Of a DNA stretch of 64,000 nucleotides, positions 11,146 to 23,781 are shown one piece after another. A program made the position numbers and the translations under genes. A model generated the notes under the pieces. The model was not told where the DNA came from. It was given only the letters and a program-made list of their open reading frames with translations, and ran no database searches. Location of the stretch: positions 1,656,162 to 1,720,161 of the forward strand of contig NW_021167082.1 in assembly GCF_003711515.1 (NCBI RefSeq), in the 5' to 3' direction. The DNA comes from Sodiomyces alkalinus F11. Taxonomy: Eukaryota; Ascomycota; Sordariomycetes; Glomerellales; Plectosphaerellaceae. Positions within the stretch are counted from its first letter, which is position 1, and the number at the start of each line of letters is the position of its first letter.

Positions 11146-12515
11146 GAATTACCTATTCATCCTGGGATATGAATACAAGGAAGCGGTGTGGCAGCGGCGG
11201 CGTTGTAGTAATTATCTTTCTCGGCGTAATGGAAGTGAACGGTGGTCGGTATCGAACTTAGTGAGGCGGCTCGTTTCCCGTTGTTGAAAAGCATAAGGTA
11301 CTATTGGTTTCGGTTGTGACTTGAACCGCTACGACCATGCAGTATTGTCCAAGGGTACATGGTCATCTTCTAGCCACCTAGGGTGTCGCATTCCATTCTC
11401 AGTTTAGAGAACCCGTGTCTGGTATTATTCTTAAGAAGGGGTGGTTTGGCGAGACTCTGGATCAGTGATATGAAAATATGTTACATATCCTGGTGCCGGG
11501 TCAAGATAATGGCAGTCATCTCATGGCACTGCTTCCAGGTCGGTAGCTACGTCGCCTGGGAAGACTACCTGAGAAGCTGCCATAAGGTTGATGCCGTGGC
11601 CCTGATGTTTCGGTCTCGCGATGATCCTTATCCAAAGAGGGGTCGGCTTCTATTTAGGACACCATCTCAACGCGCCAGGACAGGTTAGTTGTCATGATGC
11701 TTCTCGCAGCCTCCCGCGAACTCCCCTGCACTTTGGGAACCACATTGTCGAGGCTGGGACGTGGTCAGAGAATAACGTTGTTGAGATCGGGGTCCATCAT
11801 GTGGCCATCGAAGACACCCCCACTGCGCACACGGATTCTGACGAGTTCGGCAAAGGCTACGTGGAGCCGGGTGATGCTGCATGAGAGATCTAATTACTTC
11901 GCGGCGGACGGATTTGGTTGAGCTTCTCGTAATCCTTCGTCGACTCCAAGACTGCAAGACGATAATGATGCGGAAATATGATTTTGCTGGATGTAAAAAT
12001 GTACCAAGTTGTGGCTGGCGTTGAAGTTAGGTAGTTTCTTGACCTTACTCAGGTCTTTGTCTAACAGGATCAGGTATTACGCCGTACTCCATACCTCCGT
12101 GTACTAACGTAAACGGCCCACTTAATTAGTGTCGGACAGTTGCTGGTTCTACGTGTAATTCAGAGATATCACGTGATGTAAGCTAGGCGAGTGGTTCGCC
12201 CCGAGTCCCCAAATTGTTCCCCTGTCTTTGCCAAGATCGCTAGCAAGCTATTCCCCATCCCTACCGGAATACTCTTTTTCTTTTTCCCCGTGTAGGTGGC
12301 CTTTACACTCTGGTGAAACATCTTACACCGGAGTCGCAACACTCGACACTCCCGTCCCGATGTTTTAGTGCTGGCTGGTGTTCAATTTCCCCCCCTTCAA
12401 CCTCTCTCTTTCCTTTCGACGGCACAAGGGGTTTTTGGCCCCCTCGAAGTGTCTCCCTTTCCCTCACGCGAAATAGCAGCAGCAGCTTACTTGGCGGCCT
12501 GCCTCCCGCTGCACC
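11146..12515. other. Spacer between SNX4 and KEX2
   Basis: No gene is supported. It contains a stop-free stretch at 11621-11884 with ordinary-looking composition but no recognised domain, and a perfect ATCACGTGAT palindrome at 12168-12177. Pyrimidine-rich sequence precedes the KEX2 start. Confidence 0.65.
12168..12177. promoter_or_regulatory. Palindromic ATCACGTGAT E-box-like site upstream of KEX2
   Basis: A perfect ten-base palindrome with a CACGTG core, 339 bases upstream of the KEX2 start. CACGTG cores are bound by bHLH factors of the CBF1/CPF1 type in fungi. The role here is inference. Confidence 0.35.
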
Positions 12516-15370
12516 ATGAGGGTGTCTTCGACACTCGCGCTCCTCGGCCTAGTTGCCATGGTAGCCGGTAATCCGTCCAAACCCCGAAATTACGATGCCA
12601 ACGATTATTATGTGCTCGAACTCGATTCCTCGACATCCCCGGACTTGGTCGCGGCGCGGCTGGGGTTAAGACACGAGGGGCAGATGGCCGGGCTCGAGGG
12701 GCATCATATCTTTGCTGGAAAGCGGGAGCGTCATGACGTGGTCACGCCTGTGTTACACGAGAGCAAGAGGAGGAAACGAGACTTGGGTGGCTCGGATATT
12801 CTCGAAGGCGTCAGGTTCGCGCAGAGGCAGGTTCCTCGCAAGCCATGGGAGAAGAGGGCTCTGCTGCCTACGCGGCCTACGCGGCCTCCGCGCTTCTACT
12901 CGGATGCGAGGCAAGCGGATCTTGGACTTCTTCAGAGACAGCGCCATGTTATGGACACTCTGAGCATCAGCGATCCCATCTTCGACAAGCAGTGGCACCT
13001 GCTGAACACCCTTCAACCCGGCCACGACCTCAACGTAACGGGCTTGTGGATGCAGGGCATCACGGGTAAGAATGCAACTGTAGCCATTGTCGACGACGGG
13101 CTGGACATGGACAGCGATGATCTCAAGCCCAACTACTACGCCGGGGGCTCGTACGATTTCAACGATCACCGACCCGAACCCAAGCCTACGCTGTCCGATG
13201 ACAGGCACGGGACCCGCTGCGCCGGCGAGGTGGCCGCGGCGAGGAATAATGTCTGCGGCGTGGGAGTTGCCTATGACTCTAAGATAGCCGGCCTGCGCAT
13301 CCTGAGTAAACTGATCACAGACGCGGACGAAGCCCTAGCTATGATCTACGACTTCCAGCACAACGATATTTACTCGTGCTCGTGGGGACCTCCCGACGAT
13401 GGCCGCTCGATGGATGCGCCCGGCATCTTGATTAAGCGCGCCATGCTCAAGGGTGTTCAGGAAGGCCGCGGTGGTCTCGGCTCCATCTACGTCTTCGCCA
13501 GCGGGAACGGTGCGAACAAGGACGATAACTGCAACTTTGACGGTTATACCAACTCGATTTACAGCATTACGGTCGGAGCTATCGACCGGACAGGCCAGCA
13601 CCCTTACTACTCGGAGAGATGCTCCGCGCAAATGGTCGTCGCGTATAGTAGCGGTGCCGGCGATGCCATCGTGAGTCAATGCGACGACTTTCATGCGAAT
13701 GAATGTCCGTTTCTCTGCTGTGCAATGAAATCAACTGACTTTTGGTTCCATTTATGTTGTTTTAGCATACGACTGATGTTGGACAAAACACCTGTTACGA
13801 CCAGCACGGCGGCACCTCGGCCGCTGCACCGCTCGGCGCAGGTGTCTATGCTCTGGTGCTGTCGGTGCGGCCCGACCTGACCTGGAGGGACTTGCAGTGG
13901 CTCCAAATGGACACCGCCGTGCCTGTCAATGTGGAAACGGAGGAATGGCAGGATACGGCCATTGGCAAGAAGTTCAGCCACACCTTTGGGTATGGCAAGA
14001 TTGACGCGTACGCCATCGTGGAAGCGGCCAAGACGTGGAAGAAGGTCAAACCACAATCGTGGTACTTTTCCCCGTGGGTGCACGTCAACCAGGCCATCCC
14101 GCAGGGCAACGAAGGTCTGGTGATTGAGCACGAGGTCACGGCAGATGCGCTTAAGGACGCCAATTTGGAGCGTGTGGAACATGTCACTGTCACGATGAAT
14201 GTGAACCATACGCGGCGTGGTGACTTGAGCGTGGACCTGATCAGCCCTGAAGGTGTGGTCAGCCACATTGCGACGGCGCGTGAGAACGACCAGACCAATG
14301 CCGGGTATGATGACTGGACTTTTATGACGGTGGCACACTGGTGAGTAGAGTCTTGTGTTCCTCCTTTTTTCTTTTTTTCTTTTTTCCTTTTTTTCCTTTT
14401 TTTCCTTTTTTTCCTTTTTTTCCTTTTTTTCCTTTTTTTCCTTTTTTCCTTTTTTTCCTTTTCCCCCTGTCCCCCCAGAGCGCGGGCTGATTGTTTTAGG
14501 GGTGAATCTGGTGTGGGCAACTGGAAGGTGATTATCAAAGACGGAAAGGTGAACGAGCATTCGGGCACCTTTGTGGACTTCCACCTCAAACTGTGGGGCG
14601 AGTCCATCGACGCGGCCAAGGCAACGAAGCTCCCGATGCCGAGCGAAGATGATGACAAGGACCACGCCAAGGTGATCAGCTCCACGACGACCATGACGGC
14701 CTCGACGACGGTCGTCACGCAGTCGGCGGAAGCACCGGCCACGCTTCCCTCGACGGTCCCGACAGACCAACCGGACCGGCCGAAGATCAAGCCTACGAGC
14801 AGCGGCATGGCGGCGGCGGGCTCGGGGGTGGCGCCGACGGAAACAAGCGCGGCGACGCAGACTGGCGAGGCGGCACCGACGACGACGGACTCGAACTGGA
14901 TATCGTGGCTGCCGTCATTTGGGGTCTCGGGCAAGGCGCAGGTCTGGATCTACGGGGCGGTGGTGCTGATCGTGGCGTTCTGCGTCGGGCTGGTCATCTG
15001 GCTGTTCATGGCTCGCAGGCGGAAGCTTCTCAACAACCCGCGCGACGACTACGAGTTCGAGCTCCTCAACGAGGAGGAATCTCAGGGTCTGAACGCCGGG
15101 GAGAAGGGCGTGGGGACGGCCGGCGCGAAGACGCGGCGCACACGGGGTGGCGAGCTGTACGATGCTTTTGCCGGGGGCAGCGACGATGAGGATGGGTTTG
15201 AGGAGGGGTACACAGACCAGGAGACGTCCAGGAGGACCGAAATCGAACGTAGGAGATTGAGCGATGACGGCCTTGAGGAGGAGCAACGGCATGTGATTGG
15301 GGATGACGACGACAGTGACGAGGAGGAGCTGGATGAGAAGCGACACGGGCAATCTTCACGTGCAGTGTGA
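12516..15370 (+). CDS. kex2: Kexin, Golgi subtilisin-like proprotein-processing protease
   Basis: Kexin cleaves secretory precursors after dibasic sites in the late Golgi. Exons 12516-13670, 13766-14340 and 14500-15370 join in frame and give 866 residues. The order is: signal peptide (MRVSSTLALLGLVAMVAG); prodomain with basic clusters such as KRRKR and WEKR; S8 catalytic domain with Asp193 (IVDDGLD), His231 (DDRHGTRCAGE), oxyanion Asn331 (SGNGANKDD) and Ser403 (HGGTSAAAP); P/homoB domain (VNHTRRGDLSVDLISPEG through VGNWKVIIKDG); Ser/Thr-rich stalk; one transmembrane helix at about 725-748 (VWIYGAVVLIVAFCVGLVIW); and an acidic cytosolic tail with Tyr/Phe sorting-type residues (DDYEFELL). Intron 1 separates the catalytic Asn and Ser. 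Intron 2 is filled by a pyrimidine repeat. All active-site residues are present. Confidence 0.97.
14364..14465 (+). repeat. Pyrimidine tandem repeat, about 9-base T(6-7)CC units, inside KEX2 intron 2
   Basis: Roughly ten units of T6-7CC fill most of the 159-base second intron of KEX2 (14341-14499). On the other strand it produces a spurious Lys/Glu-rich open frame. Confidence 0.93.
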
Positions 15371-17352
15371 TACGGATGGTATGATTTCTCCCCCCCTTTT
15401 TATTTCTTTTTTGGGAGGGCTGTTAATTTACTTGAGCGTATGCATCGTTTGGAAATACCCTCTGTAATATGTCCAGCGTCCTACGTCGTACGGTTGAGGG
15501 GCCAGCCCAGCATTATCAGGTTGTTATATGTTGAGGCACCTACGTAGAATAACTCACATAGAACTCATCGTGGTTGACTAGAGGGATTAGGCGTTGATTT
15601 GATTGGGTTTTCCATACACTTTCTTGCATCCTATTGATGTCGTGTTCACAACTGTTGCTGCTACTGGACTCCGTGCCTACGTGTACCATGGTGGTAAGGT
15701 GAACTTAACTTGGCTTCTGCCCATAGTCGTGCAACCCGAGAGGATAGGAGGATGCTCGGCATGCCTTTTGGTGATGCTTCGAGGTAGATCCGTTTCTTCT
15801 GCCTGGCAATTCGTCATTACTAGTCGTCTAGAACCATCGTAAAGCCAGTCGTTTGCCTCTTACTCTATTCTCTTTCGATCTTTTAAATCCTGTTTGGGTT
15901 TTATGCTCTCTCCCCCCGTCGGGTTCCTGCACCGTTAGTACACTGAAAAGCGGCTTTTCGCCCGATCAAGTAATTCGTATGCCCAAGTATACTTGAAAGT
16001 ATGCACCTCGCACAGCTATGGCCTTGCTCGTCGTACACGTGAGCTTTGGTTACGGTATGTATCCGTAAGCCACCTTGGGGGGTGGGGGGGGAGAATCGAG
16101 GAGGGATGGGATGATCTGTCAGGTATCATCAGCACAGTGAGTCCGTCTCGCGGTTTACAACGAACAACTGAAGTTACCCTCGAGAGGTCCAAGCCCGAGG
16201 TCCAAGTCAGTACCTTTAGGTACCTTAGGTGCCTTAGATACCTACCGCCTCCCAGCCCCGGGGCCGTTTTTGCCCAGCCACCACACAGCCCACAGGGAAG
16301 GAAAGCCCAATAATTACGAATACCTACCTAACCCCGTTCCTACCCCAAACGGCCACGACTCCCCTAACAAGGATGGCTAGGCACAGTAACGGAAGAAGGT
16401 GGGCCCACGGGCCGGCGCTTCCTTCCTTCCAGCAACTATCAAGAGTCCATAACGCTGCACCAACGACTGCACTGGCGCACTGACGTCTGACATCTTCCAC
16501 CCCAGTTGTAGCTTCCCAAACGAGAGGACGTAAAAAGGAAAAAAAAAAAAAAAAAAAGAGGAGCAGACGGGACAGAAAAAGAGACTAATATGTAAGCTTC
16601 AGCCTCGTCATTTTCCTTCTTCTTTTTACCAGATCTTACCAGCCCTCTCACTTTTTGTTTGAAGGATTGACCACCCATTGTCTACGTCTCGTCTCCGTAC
16701 TCTCCGCGCCTCGCTTTAGAGACCGTTGGCACTAAAATCCACCGCATAAATTACCTTACGCCTTTACCAAAGTGGAAAGCTTCGACAAAGCCGTTGCTTA
16801 TTACCCCGAACGGCCCAACCCGGTCATCTTTCAATTTATTAACCTTCTCGACTCCAACGTCTGTCTTTGTACCTTGCATCAGAGGTCTCACTTCTACCAC
16901 CCACACGCACCCAGTCTTCCCACCTCGCCCCATCCGATTTAACGAGTCGCGTCAAGTCCAATCCGCTTCGATTCATGTCAGTCGCATGTGTCTTTATCGC
17001 ATTGGCTACCATCTCTAGCATGGAATTTCGCATGCGCCGGTAGAGGGCCCGGTCAACTGTTGTTGAATACGACCAGCCACACAACGTCCATTACGGCGGG
17101 TATCTCAAGGTAGATCTCTCTAGAGTCGTTGTTTTTTTCCTCTCTCTCTCTCTTTTTGTTTTTAAATCCTTGCAGGGGAAAGGATTCGTACGGTTCCTGC
17201 CCCTCTCTCCTCGCCATGGCCCAATGTCCCACCACTAAAACATTTCCTACCTAGGTACATATTCGTGCGTACATACTCATCTACCTCTTTCGGCAATCCG
17301 CTTCGAGTCACCGCCCCGTGCCAACCCTCTCTCGGCCACCCGTTTCCTTGCC
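15371..17352. other. Spacer between KEX2 and PhoD-like phosphatase
   Basis: No gene is supported in nearly 2 kb. It includes a GGTACCTTAGG-type cluster at about 16211-16243, a poly-A run at about 16538-16557 and a CT-rich tract at about 17138-17160 shortly before the phosphatase start. Confidence 0.7.
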
Positions 17353-20300
17353 ATGACCTCTACTCACCCATACTGGGGTTCCCTACCAGCCCCTGGCCCG
17401 GCCGAAAGACACCGGAGGCTTGATTCGATGGATGGCCCACACCAGTTGCTGGCTGCCAGGTCCAACCGCGCCTCGACCCAGACCACATATACGACCAATA
17501 CCGAAGCTCCTACCGAGTCCACCACCATGAGCCCTTTCGTTTCTCCCACCCCTTCCGCCTTTGGAGCACAGGGACTAGCTCCTAGACCGCCTTTCTTTCC
17601 CTACGCCGCCTCGCAACCACCTCCTTCCTCCGAATCCACAGACAACCGCCAGCGCCGTCGCAGTCAGAAGAGCGAGGACCTCGATCCACCTACCGGCCCC
17701 GCTCCACCCGCGGCTCCCGATGTTCCCCAGCCGCCACCTACAAGCTACCGTAGTCCACCCGGCAGCGCGAGCTACTTCGCTGGCCCCCCGCGGTCATCGC
17801 AACCGACCTCCCCGGCTTTCAGCCCAAACAGCATGCAGCAGTTCAATGGCTACCCTGCAAACCAGCAACCACCAGAGCCGGAGACTAGGCATCATGCTGC
17901 CCACCAGAGTAGGCCGCCCCCGGTCAGGGCCGCCGTGAAGAGCAATGGCCATGCTGCGCCATCCGGTGGCCCCGGTCAACCTAGGAGAGGACCCACAACC
18001 CGCAGAGTGTCCGCAGACGTCCGCTCTCCGCTGCAGAAGCTCGAGCTGACGCTCGACAGCATCACCAAGGAGGAGAAACGCGCCCGAGTGGAGGCCGCCG
18101 AGAGGCGACTAAGAGAGAAGTCGGCCGCTAACACCGACCTCTTACAACCACTAATGCGCAACCGTTCGGCAGCCAAACCACGTCAGCCGCAGCAGGCGCA
18201 GAAGCCGCAGCAGCACAACCAGCACCAGGAACGGCAAGTACAGCAGCAGAACCAGCAACAGCAACCGCAGCAGCAACAGAGCGAGCCACATAGGGAACGA
18301 CCTGAAGAGAACAACGCAGGGCACCATGACGAGTATTATGGGGGACAACAAAGGGAACGCCATCCTGAGCAGCCCCAGCCCCAGCCCCAGCCCCAGCCCC
18401 AGCCCCAGCCCCAGCCCCAGCAGCCCCAGCAGCACCTAACTTCCCAGGTTCACCACGTGCGTTTCCAAGACCGAGCGGAATCCATTGGACAAAAAGATCA
18501 CCGTGAGCATCAGTTGCAAGAGGCGCCAATCGTGTTGCCACAGAGGACCGCGTCGGCCAACACCAGGGAGCCCGCCCCCGCCGATTATTCAGAGAACGGT
18601 AGATCATATGGCGCTGCTGTGCCTGAGAAGCACCAGAGAGGTCTGCCAACCGCGATGAATGCTCCATATGGAAGTCAGAGAGCGACCCCTTCCATTCCGC
18701 AGCGGAATTTGAGTTTCCGTGAACGTGCTGCGAAGAACGACGACTTGCAACTCCCCAGCGCCGATGCGCGAGGCAACAGTATGGAGGCCGCTCGGCCGTT
18801 TGCACCACCTGCCACAACTTCGTCGACTCGTCGACGCTTCTCTCTCACGAGAAGCGGCAGTAACAAGCTCAGGAAAGAACCGCGCGGTGACCCGTGGTTT
18901 AGTAGGCGCATAAAAGCAGAAAATAGGTATGACGACGTATCCAACCGTAATGCTTCCATGGACCAGACCGCGGTTGCCATGGGGGCTATGCCGCCAGGCG
19001 GCGGTGCTCCAGGGCCATCAGTGCCGGCATCTCTTCGCGCTCAACCGCCACCCCCCGGCCCGGGTAGTCCTTCAGAAGAGAGCCATCCGCCACAGAGACC
19101 CATACAGCCTCACATCCCAAGCAAGGCTGCCAGGTTGGCAGGCATCGATACCAGAGACACACCGCCTCGAACAGCAGCTCCCGTCGCTCGCCAGACTGCG
19201 TATGAAGAGGCAGTTACTGATGACGATGATGACGATGATTCATTATTCCCTCCCACTATGGTTGGGAACAGAGATGTTGCCGCAGCCGCTGCTGGAATGA
19301 ATGGTGCTCATGCAACAGCCGGGAAGCAACAGCTCGTGCAACGTGACCATCGACAACAACCGGCCCAAGAGCCATCTCGTCACACTGCGGCCGTGCCAAG
19401 TCAGAAAGGGGGCCTAGCCCCTCATATTTACGGACTGTACAGGCGACCGAGGTACCTTGACGAATGGAAGACTGGGACAACTGGAACCCTAGCTGGAACT
19501 CTACTTGACCTAACTGAAGACCACCTCCCGGTGATTGATAAGAACACACCGTGGTGGGAAGGTGGCGGCAACCGACGAAGGTCCAGCGTCAACTCCCGAC
19601 CCAGGAAGGCGGAAGCCTTTGACGGCGAATATGACGAGAACGGTGAGTTGGGCTTACATGGGCAGACTAGAAAAGCCCAAGCTAATACCCCGTGCTCCCC
19701 AGCACCGACGCGATTCAAACCGCCGCTGTATCTCAAGTGCGGTCCGTTGCTGCGCTACTGCGGCATCAGGCACGAGAAGGCCCCCGCCTCCCGTTCAACG
19801 CGCAGCAATGTTTCCGCTTCCGACAGGGAGATTTGGAGAGGCTCCGTCATGATCGTAACCCAGGACTCTGAGTCCAAGTATGGCATTGCTCCGACTTTGC
19901 GACTCTTCCTGCAGCCGATAGAGCTCCTACCCCCGCCCCCTCAGGAGCTCCACGGCGGACAGTCCCTTCCTCCTGAGCATGTCGATCCCATAGCTGGCAT
20001 TCCGAAGGTCGGAAGGCGGGGAGAGACGCTTTACGCCCGCCCGGTCGAGCATCTAGACGAGGCCAAAGATCTTTCTAGGGACGAGACGGACGAGGGTCTG
20101 TTCGAGTCTGCAAGGAGCCCGCCTGATTGTCCACTGCCCGACGGCGCGACCGACCTTCCTGGGTCGTTCTCTAGTCGCTTGCGACGCGCCGAGACCGACG
20201 GAGAACGGCTGTCCAAGTACAAAGACGTTCGGGGATTCCGCCTGCATGCTGAGAGGGGATACACCTTTTGGCGGTTCAATATTGAGGTGGAACTCCGCGA

Positions 20301-22889
20301 GACACAGCAGCGGATTGCGTACCGCATCAACAGGGGTCCGGCGACGGGCTTCTGGGTCCCCGCGCGAGGCCAGTCGATGAACATCATGTTCCACAGCTGC
20401 AACGGGTTCAGCATGAACGTCAACCCGGATGACTTGAGCGGTCCAGATCCTATGTGGCGCGACGTCCTCAACACCCATCAAACGCAGCCCTTCCATGTCA
20501 TGATCGGTGGCGGGGACCAGGTTTATAATGACTGTCTGGTAGGCGAGAGCGAGTTGTTTAATAGGTGGCTAGACATCGAGGATCGACAGCAGAAACGCAC
20601 CGCACCCTTCACACCGGAGATGCAGGAAGAGCTCGAGTGGTTGTATCTTGAGCGATACTGCCAGTGGTTCTCCCAGGGCTTGTTTAGCCTCGCCAACTCG
20701 CAGATTCCCATGGTTAACATGTGGGACGACCATGACATCTCGGACGGCTATGGGTCCTACGCGCACGAAGATCAGAACTCGCCTTGCTTCGCCGGTCTCG
20801 GCGCGGTGGCTTTCAAGTACTACATGCTGTTCCAGCATCAGAGCATTCCGGATGAGCTGGTTACGACGGAGCCGAGCTGGTTACTCGGGCAGAAGCCGGG
20901 GCCTTATATCAACGAACTGAGCCGCAGCTTGTTCATGTCCCTGGGCGCCAAGGTTTCCCTGCTGGCCGTGGATGCCCGCACGGAGAGGACCGCGTCCGAC
21001 GTTGTCAGCGAGGATACATGGAAATTGATCATGGACCGGTGTTACGAGGAGGTCAAGCGGGGCGCCACGGACCATCTACTGGTGCTCCTTGGTGTGCCGA
21101 TTGCGTACCCAAGAATGGTTTGGCTTGAAAATATGTAAGCTCGTTCATTTACCCCCGTCTCCCAGTTGCTTTTCACTCCTGCTAATGGGTTTGACTCTTT
21201 AGCTTGACGTCACGGATTATGGACCCCGTCAAGGCCATCGGCAAGCTCGGCCTGCTCGGCAAGGCGTTGAACCGCATCGACGACGGAGTGGAAGTCCTGG
21301 ATGACCTGAACGATCACTGGACCTCGTCTGGCCACAAGAAAGAGCGAGCTGTCGTGGTCGAAGATCTCCAAGACTTGGCCGCCGACAAGTCGGTGCGCGT
21401 CACCATCCTCAGTGGCGATGTTCATCTGGCGGCCGTGGGCCAGTTCTATGCCAACCCCAAGCTTGGACTACCTAAACACAAAGACTTCCGCTATATTCCT
21501 AACATTATCTCATCCGCCATCGCCAACGCGCCGCCGCCGAATCTAATCGCTGACGTACTCAACAAGCGCAACAAGGTGCATCAGTTTGACGAGAACACCT
21601 TCGAAAGCATGATACCGTTGTTCCAAGACGGCGTCGACGGCAAGCCGAGGAACAACAAGCACTTGCTTCCCCACCGTAACTGGTGTTCCATTAGGGAATG
21701 GAAACCCGGAATGACGCCACCTCCAACGCCGCCTTTGCCGGATGACGATGAATACACCGGCCCGCAACCTCCGGCTCCCATGAACGGCGGTAGTGGTATT
21801 ACGCGTCGGTCGTCTAAGTCTCAAAAGACGCCGGCAGAGCGCGATCAGCGACCGCCCACTTCAGGCGGTCGCATTGGTAGCCTGTTCCGCCGCTTTTCAC
21901 GGCGCGGCTCGGTCTCCTCCCCCCAGCAGCCAACGCCTTCAGCTCCCGTGACTCGGACGATGTCCCTGACGCGCGGCGAGTTCACCCCACGAGGTTTCTT
22001 TGGAAGCCGCGGACAGCGTAACAAGCGACCGGATGATGGCGGTATTAACGGGCAATGGGGCGACTCGGAGAGCGGCGTCGACGATGATCCCTATGGCGGC
22101 GCGCCCGACATCCAGAGAGGGATGAGCCTCCGCGGTGGCAGCGGAAGGCCTCAGAACGACGAATATGCTCCGGGAGACGAGCAATATTTCACGGCGAGGC
22201 CAACGGAAGTGACGCCACATGCGAAGCAGGAGCCCGAAGCGCCCATCAAGCCTTTCCTCCGTACGCCGACGGGCCTGTCGACGAAGCAAATCAAGAAGGG
22301 CGGGGCTGCAGCGTACCAAGTCGACTTGGAGGGCGGGCTCGATATCACGATAAACGTCGAGGTCAACGCCCGAGATCCCGCCGGCATCACGGTACCGTAC
22401 CGGCTCCTCGTGCCGCGGCTGTTCTGGGATGAAGACGAGGACGGACAAGCACTGGAGGCACCGCCGCCACCTGCGCCGACGGGGTTTAAGCGGTTCTTGA
22501 GTTTCAGGAAGAAGCAGAAACAGGCGGAACCTGAGCCGCAGGCCATACCACATTCGCAGTCCGTGCCGGTGAGCCAGGAGCGTGTCGCCGGCGGCAGTGG
22601 AGGCGGAGGCGGCAGAATGAGCTTCGACGTGGGGCCCGGGCAACAATACCAATACCAACCCCCGCCACAACATGCACGGCCTACGACGTCTCGGGGCGAG
22701 AGGCCACCGCCGCAGTTCTATTACCCAGCTCCTCCCGCTGCCCCACAAAACCAACAGCAGTATCCAGGATACCAATTCGAGAGCGCACCTCCTGCCGGCC
22801 GGGAGGTGATAGATTATGATGATTACGATTCTGATGCCGAGAACGGTCGATACGACAACCCGCCGGGCAGGTACCAATACGAAAGTTGA
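17353..22889 (+). CDS. PhoD-like phosphatase domain protein, very large
   Basis: A metallophosphatase-type protein of the large fungal PhoD-like family. Three exons are proposed: 17353-19642, 19703-21134 and 21203-22889, giving 1802 residues. The first ~750 residues are low-complexity Pro/Gln/Ser-rich and probably disordered, with a QP repeat. The conserved part starts near PTRFKPPLYLKCGPLLRYCG (about 765). Metal-site motifs are VMIGGGDQVYND (about 1030), NMWDDHDISDGYGSY (about 1101) and VTILSGDVHLAA (about 1306). The C-terminal ~350 residues contain another disordered part and a conserved block (AAYQVDLEGGLDITINVEV). The intron at 19643-19702 has length 60, a CTAAT branch site and no in-frame stop, so it is easily missed; reading through adds 20 residues. 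No signal peptide is seen. Substrate unknown. Confidence 0.92.
18371..18433 (+). repeat. CCCCAG hexanucleotide repeat coding for Gln-Pro
   Basis: About ten CCCCAG units inside exon 1 of the PhoD-like gene, keeping frame and encoding alternating Gln-Pro in its disordered N-terminal region. Confidence 0.93.
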
Positions 22890-23781
22890 AAGAGGTCTCT
22901 GGATACCCCTATGAAGACGGGGGCCTCTCTAGTCGTTTTGGATTTATATTTTTCCGTCTTGGATTTAGAGGACGCTTAATTTTAGCATTTCAGTCATGTA
23001 GCAACATACATAGCACGGTGTTTTGTGTTCCTCATTTAGTCTGCCAAATAGAAACGAGCGCATTTGTTATTTTCCAACCGCAGCTGTCTAAACGGATCAC
23101 AGAAGTTCTAATTGCCGAGATGGGAAGAACGGACAGAGGCCATCGACGTACCCAATTTGATCTCGAAATCTCAAAGAGGCATATGATGAGGCATGTCACA
23201 ACGCCAGATTCACAGTCAAAGGGGGAGAAGGCTTAGACTCCTGACATATTAGTGCTAGCCAGAGACGATTGCCAAAGTTCTGGTGCGGATAATCAATTTA
23301 TTGTGTCCATCTGGAAGAGGATTAAAGTCAGCCGAGGAATTCGCAGGGAAACATGAAGTTGTCTGATTGGAGTGATGACTCGAGGTTGGACGTACCTCAT
23401 CAAACGTTGGCTCACACGCCGACATGATAACATATCGGCTCAAAGACCTTTCCCGGTTACGGAATATTGAAACCCGGGCACTTTCCCGCTCTCACAACGG
23501 GAGAGGACGCGCGAGGCTCACCCATCTCCCAGGACTTTCCAGGCGGTCGAGAAGGGTTCCCAGGCTAGAGCTCTGTAGATGGCTGTTCAGCCATATTCCT
23601 TTTCACACTGGCGACCCCCAAACCAAGTCAACCCAACGTCCCAACTTTTATGTAGCCTTCTCTATGATACTCCATTTCGTCGAAGGCTTGGAATAGGAAT
23701 AGTCCACCGATGGGATGGGGGAAGAAAAAAAGTCCACCCAACGCCTTTCTTTTGTTGTGGAATCAACAGTCGCTCTCGGAA
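22890..23781. other. Convergent 3' spacer between PhoD-like gene and Y14
   Basis: Presumed 3' UTRs of the two genes. I see no gene or notable repeat. Confidence 0.7.

Noticed and set aside
13691..14934. Two minus-strand frames of about 360 codons with long Lys/Glu repeats
   Set aside because: The Lys/Glu repeat is the KEX2 intron pyrimidine repeat read backwards; the rest is antisense to kexin.
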